Assembly (NCBI RefSeq): GCF_022539665.2
Contig: NC_081335.1
Coordinates: forward strand, 4,650,001 to 4,714,000
Direction of reading: 5' to 3'
Length of the DNA stretch: 64,000 bases
Source of the DNA: Daphnia carinata
Lineage: Eukaryota > Arthropoda > Branchiopoda > Diplostraca > Daphniidae
The position numbers and the translations under genes were made by a program. Below, one piece after another: positions 61,400 to 64,000 of the stretch (the stretch's first letter is position 1; each line of letters opens with the position of its first letter). Below the pieces are notes generated by a model. That model ran no database searches and was not told the origin of the DNA. It worked only from the letters and a program-made list of their open reading frames with translations.

Positions 61400-62308
61400 T
61401 TCCAAATAACCACGTAAAAAGCTTAATTCTGCACTGATGTTCTAATTACAAGTGGATGGAGTTCACTGAGGGCACTTTGTCCAGTGGCAGTTTTATTCTT
61501 AAAGCTTTGGATAATCCTTTTGTCAAAGTACGCCAGTAAGTTATCTGAGGCGATTCATCTGTGACCGGGTGCAAAGAACACGAAAAACATGACGTACTTG
61601 CAGTACTTTTATCCGAAGGTATGCATGTCTAGCATGCACCTTTTATACCATTGGATTTTCCCGTAGGCTATAAAGATCAATGGTGGTGCAAACGTTATCT
61701 TCCGTAAACTTCACCTTCAGATTCCAACAAAACCTTTGACTTTGATCTACTTGTTTGTTGTTATAGTTTCAAATTCTTGTACGTTGGCAAATGCAGCAGA
61801 CGAACGAGTGCGCCTAAAAAACGTTAGCGCGATGTGTTTTTTTTTTCGACTAAAATGCAAAACTCAATGTGGAGTTGCTCCCCACGACCCGATTGACGCG
61901 GGCTGATTCCCGCAAGTAGACAGAACGAGTTCTCACTCTTGGTTCTTGTTAAATAACATTGCTATACGTACAGCCTTTAATCCTATAGTAAAAATATTAA
62001 TATTTTGATGTGGTAAAAAAAAAACGAGGTATGCTTCTCTACTATGTGTTTCGTTCTGAATATTAAAATGTAAGCCACCAAGGATCCGGATTCCACAACC
62101 GTTGAATGAAACTTTACGTTTCAGTACTCTTGTTTGCAAGGTAGAAACCATCGTAGTAATCGCCATGTTAAACCATATGACCGTGAGTTTCCAGTAGATT
62201 CTAAAATGCGTTCAATCTCGAAATTGCGACAAACAACATTTTTAAAATGTACAAGTGAAAAATTTAACCCGGTATTATTTTGTCAATTCATGGTCAAGGT
62301 CATGTTAC
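61400..62308. other. Spacer between UTP18 3' end and TMLHE 5' end
   Basis: No supportable gene. It contains a GC-rich hairpin-like stretch (GCGGG-ctgatt-CCCGC near 61900) and a tandem GCATG pair near 61625. Neither matches a known RNA gene. Confidence 0.45.
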
Positions 62309-64000
62309 TTAATATTGATCATAATGATTCAGTCGATAAAGATGAGCTGATCCGTTGTTGAATCCTGCAGCCATATAACCACCGCTTGGAGAGAAGTCCA
62401 TTGTGGTGACGCGGTAAGAGTCCTTTTTCTGTACAGGAAAATTCTTGAACACAGTCATAGATGGAAAGTGCGCCAACCGGACGGCATTCTCTTTAGCGTC
62501 GGAAAATATTGATACAAGTTCAGAACTTGGATGAAAGTTAATGCCAGAAATTCTTGTCACCAAGTTGAGAATGACTAAAAGAAAACACGAGGTTAGGCAA
62601 AAACGAACCGAATATAAATACAGTTTTTTTAGATGCAAACCTTTGTCTGGCTTTGGTAGCGAATTGTTTTCTAAATTGCTAGTATTGTACAAGTTAACAA
62701 CCCCAGAAGAAGAACCACAAGCTAGATATTGCTGAGTAGGTGACATCGCGAGAGCTGTTCCCGTTATGCAACCGTCATCTACAAACTTATGGACACAAGT
62801 CCTCGTATTCATGTCCCAAACATAAACTTCGCCGAACTCTGGGAAACAGGGAGAAACAATGAATAAAAAGGATAGTATGTATCAACGTATCGTTTTAGAC
62901 GGTTTACCTCCGTGGCTATATAATTTAGTGCCATCTGGGTTAAAAGTCAACGCGTTAACTTCTCCGTTCATTTTCAAAGAGGTTATCCATTCCTTAGAAC
63001 GCGCACTCATTAAATGGATGTACCCATACTGGCCTTGATAAGCTATAAGCTTTCCATCGGGTGAAAGGACGAAGTTCTGAAAGGCCAAGTATTAAAAATA
63101 ATACAAGCAAAACGAACTTGCATTTTAGAATATTTCGTACTTTGTAAGATCCTTTGTCCATTTGTTTGTTGTGCGGAATGATAACGCTTCTTCCGTTTAT
63201 CAAGTTATATGCTTGAATATTGCCAGTTGCGTGAGAGGAAGCTATGACTTCTTCGCCACTTGGCGAGAAGTGAGCCATGTGTATAGGAAACTGTTTAAAT
63301 GTGATGGACTGGATTTTGGCATTGGATGAACCACCAATCTATGAGATACAATAATTCTCACATAGTTATTTCTAATGCTAAATGATTAACAAAATACCTC
63401 AAACAGGCTGAGAACTCCAGAATTTCCTGCTACAAGGGCAACATTTTGTTTTTTATGAAACTCAACTGATTTGATAACAACTCCTTCTGCCCTAGTTTCT
63501 TTATTAATATCTGACATCCGTAAAAAATTTAGTATTTCTTGGGGCAACAACACTGAATCTTTCATAAGAAGATCTGCAGCAGTCTAAGATTTAAATGGAT
63601 ATTACATATAAAGAGAAACTTAAACTATAGTTTGTATCTTACTTTTGTTAAGTCTCTATCCTCAACTTCATCACTGCTGTCCTGTTTTGATTTTTTCTCA
63701 TCTTTTTTCCCCAACTGGGCCCATTTAGGTGTCGTGTGACCATGAATAGATGCAAATTTTTGTTCCAAGACTTTTTTGTAAATTCTGTCTGATACACCCT
63801 TTCCTTCTGCAAGGCCTGTTTCTTTCGTAGCTTGGACACTTTTACATCTGTTTATCATTAAAGGAACACATGAATTCATGAGGAACAAAGTTAAGTAAAG
63901 TTTTAAAAGTTCTTACTTCAAAGCTTCATCGTCTTCATCAACCCACGCTGCTTTTCTTTCTCCTACTGAACTAATACCTAAATTGGTCCCATAAACATCT
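62309..64000 (-). CDS. UTP18: UTP18, U3 snoRNP-associated WD40 protein (5' end beyond window)
   Basis: Stop at 62311-62309; the N-terminal exons lie past position 64000. Visible parts in order: an acidic KAAWVDEDDEALK motif typical of UTP18; a linker with TPKWAQLGKK; then a WD40 propeller with SVEFHKKQNVALVAGNSG, AKIQSITFKQFPIHMAHFSP, FVLSPDGKLIAYQGQYGYIHL, FGEVYVWDMNTRTCVHKFVDDG, ACGSSSGVVNLYN and the final YRVTTMDFSPSGGYMAAG..HLYRLNHYDQY. The last block matches the HLY/YRLHHY C-terminus of animal UTP18. It is part of the UTP-B subcomplex of the small-subunit processome in the nucleolus, needed for 18S rRNA maturation. Introns are short, and in the visible part nothing is broken. Confidence 0.94.

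Noticed and set aside
61862-61935. GC-rich hairpin considered as a small RNA gene
   Set aside because: No tRNA, snRNA or snoRNA boxes fit, and no Pol III signals flank it.

Overview
The window is animal nuclear DNA: every recognisable gene is split by GT..AG introns, mostly 60-80 bp long, and the spacers are AT-rich. A four-cysteine protein family resembling arthropod DM4/DM12 proteins, a chitin-active AA15-type LPMO, and compact introns next to conserved single-copy genes suggest an arthropod, most likely a branchiopod crustacean such as Daphnia. The species is an inference, not something read directly.

Layout. The left flank holds a lone HOPX-like homeobox exon (1.8-2.0 kb, minus), then two complete housekeeping genes on plus: HPS1 (4.9-7.3 kb, a BLOC-3 subunit) and NOMO (8.3-12.5 kb, an ER translocon-associated protein). 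The right flank (47.7-64 kb) is dense with conserved genes: ECT2 (minus, RhoGEF for cytokinesis), MIPEP (plus, mitochondrial presequence peptidase), NCK/dreadlocks (minus, SH3-SH3-SH3-SH2 adaptor), TMLHE (minus, carnitine synthesis) and UTP18 (minus, ribosome biogenesis, cut by the window end).

Between them, 13.8-44.6 kb holds a cluster of related, poorly characterised genes, called A to H here. The basic plan is a signal peptide, a short ectodomain that often ends in an N-glycosylation sequon, one membrane segment, a tail (often Tyr/Gly rich), and a C-terminal domain with C-x5-C and C-x6/7-C pairs. A, B, C and D are on plus; H, G, F and E are on minus. A, B, D, G and H carry the whole cysteine domain, and in all five a phase-2 intron separates the two cysteine pairs. 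C, E and F have the membrane part but no cysteine exons of their own.

Gene D has two homologous membrane-segment exons, both phase 0 at each end, which look mutually exclusive. F and E end in phase-2 donors compatible with the constant cysteine exons of G, so E, F and G may be alternative first exons of one locus. Nested in the cluster are a small AA15-type LPMO gene, a tRNA-Phe(GAA), a diverged tandem repeat array with a palindromic core, and a possible small secreted peptide gene.

The remaining spacers show no supportable genes and are described individually. Exon junctions were read by eye from GT/AG sites, frame and, for known families, remembered protein similarity; no alignment or transcript data were available.
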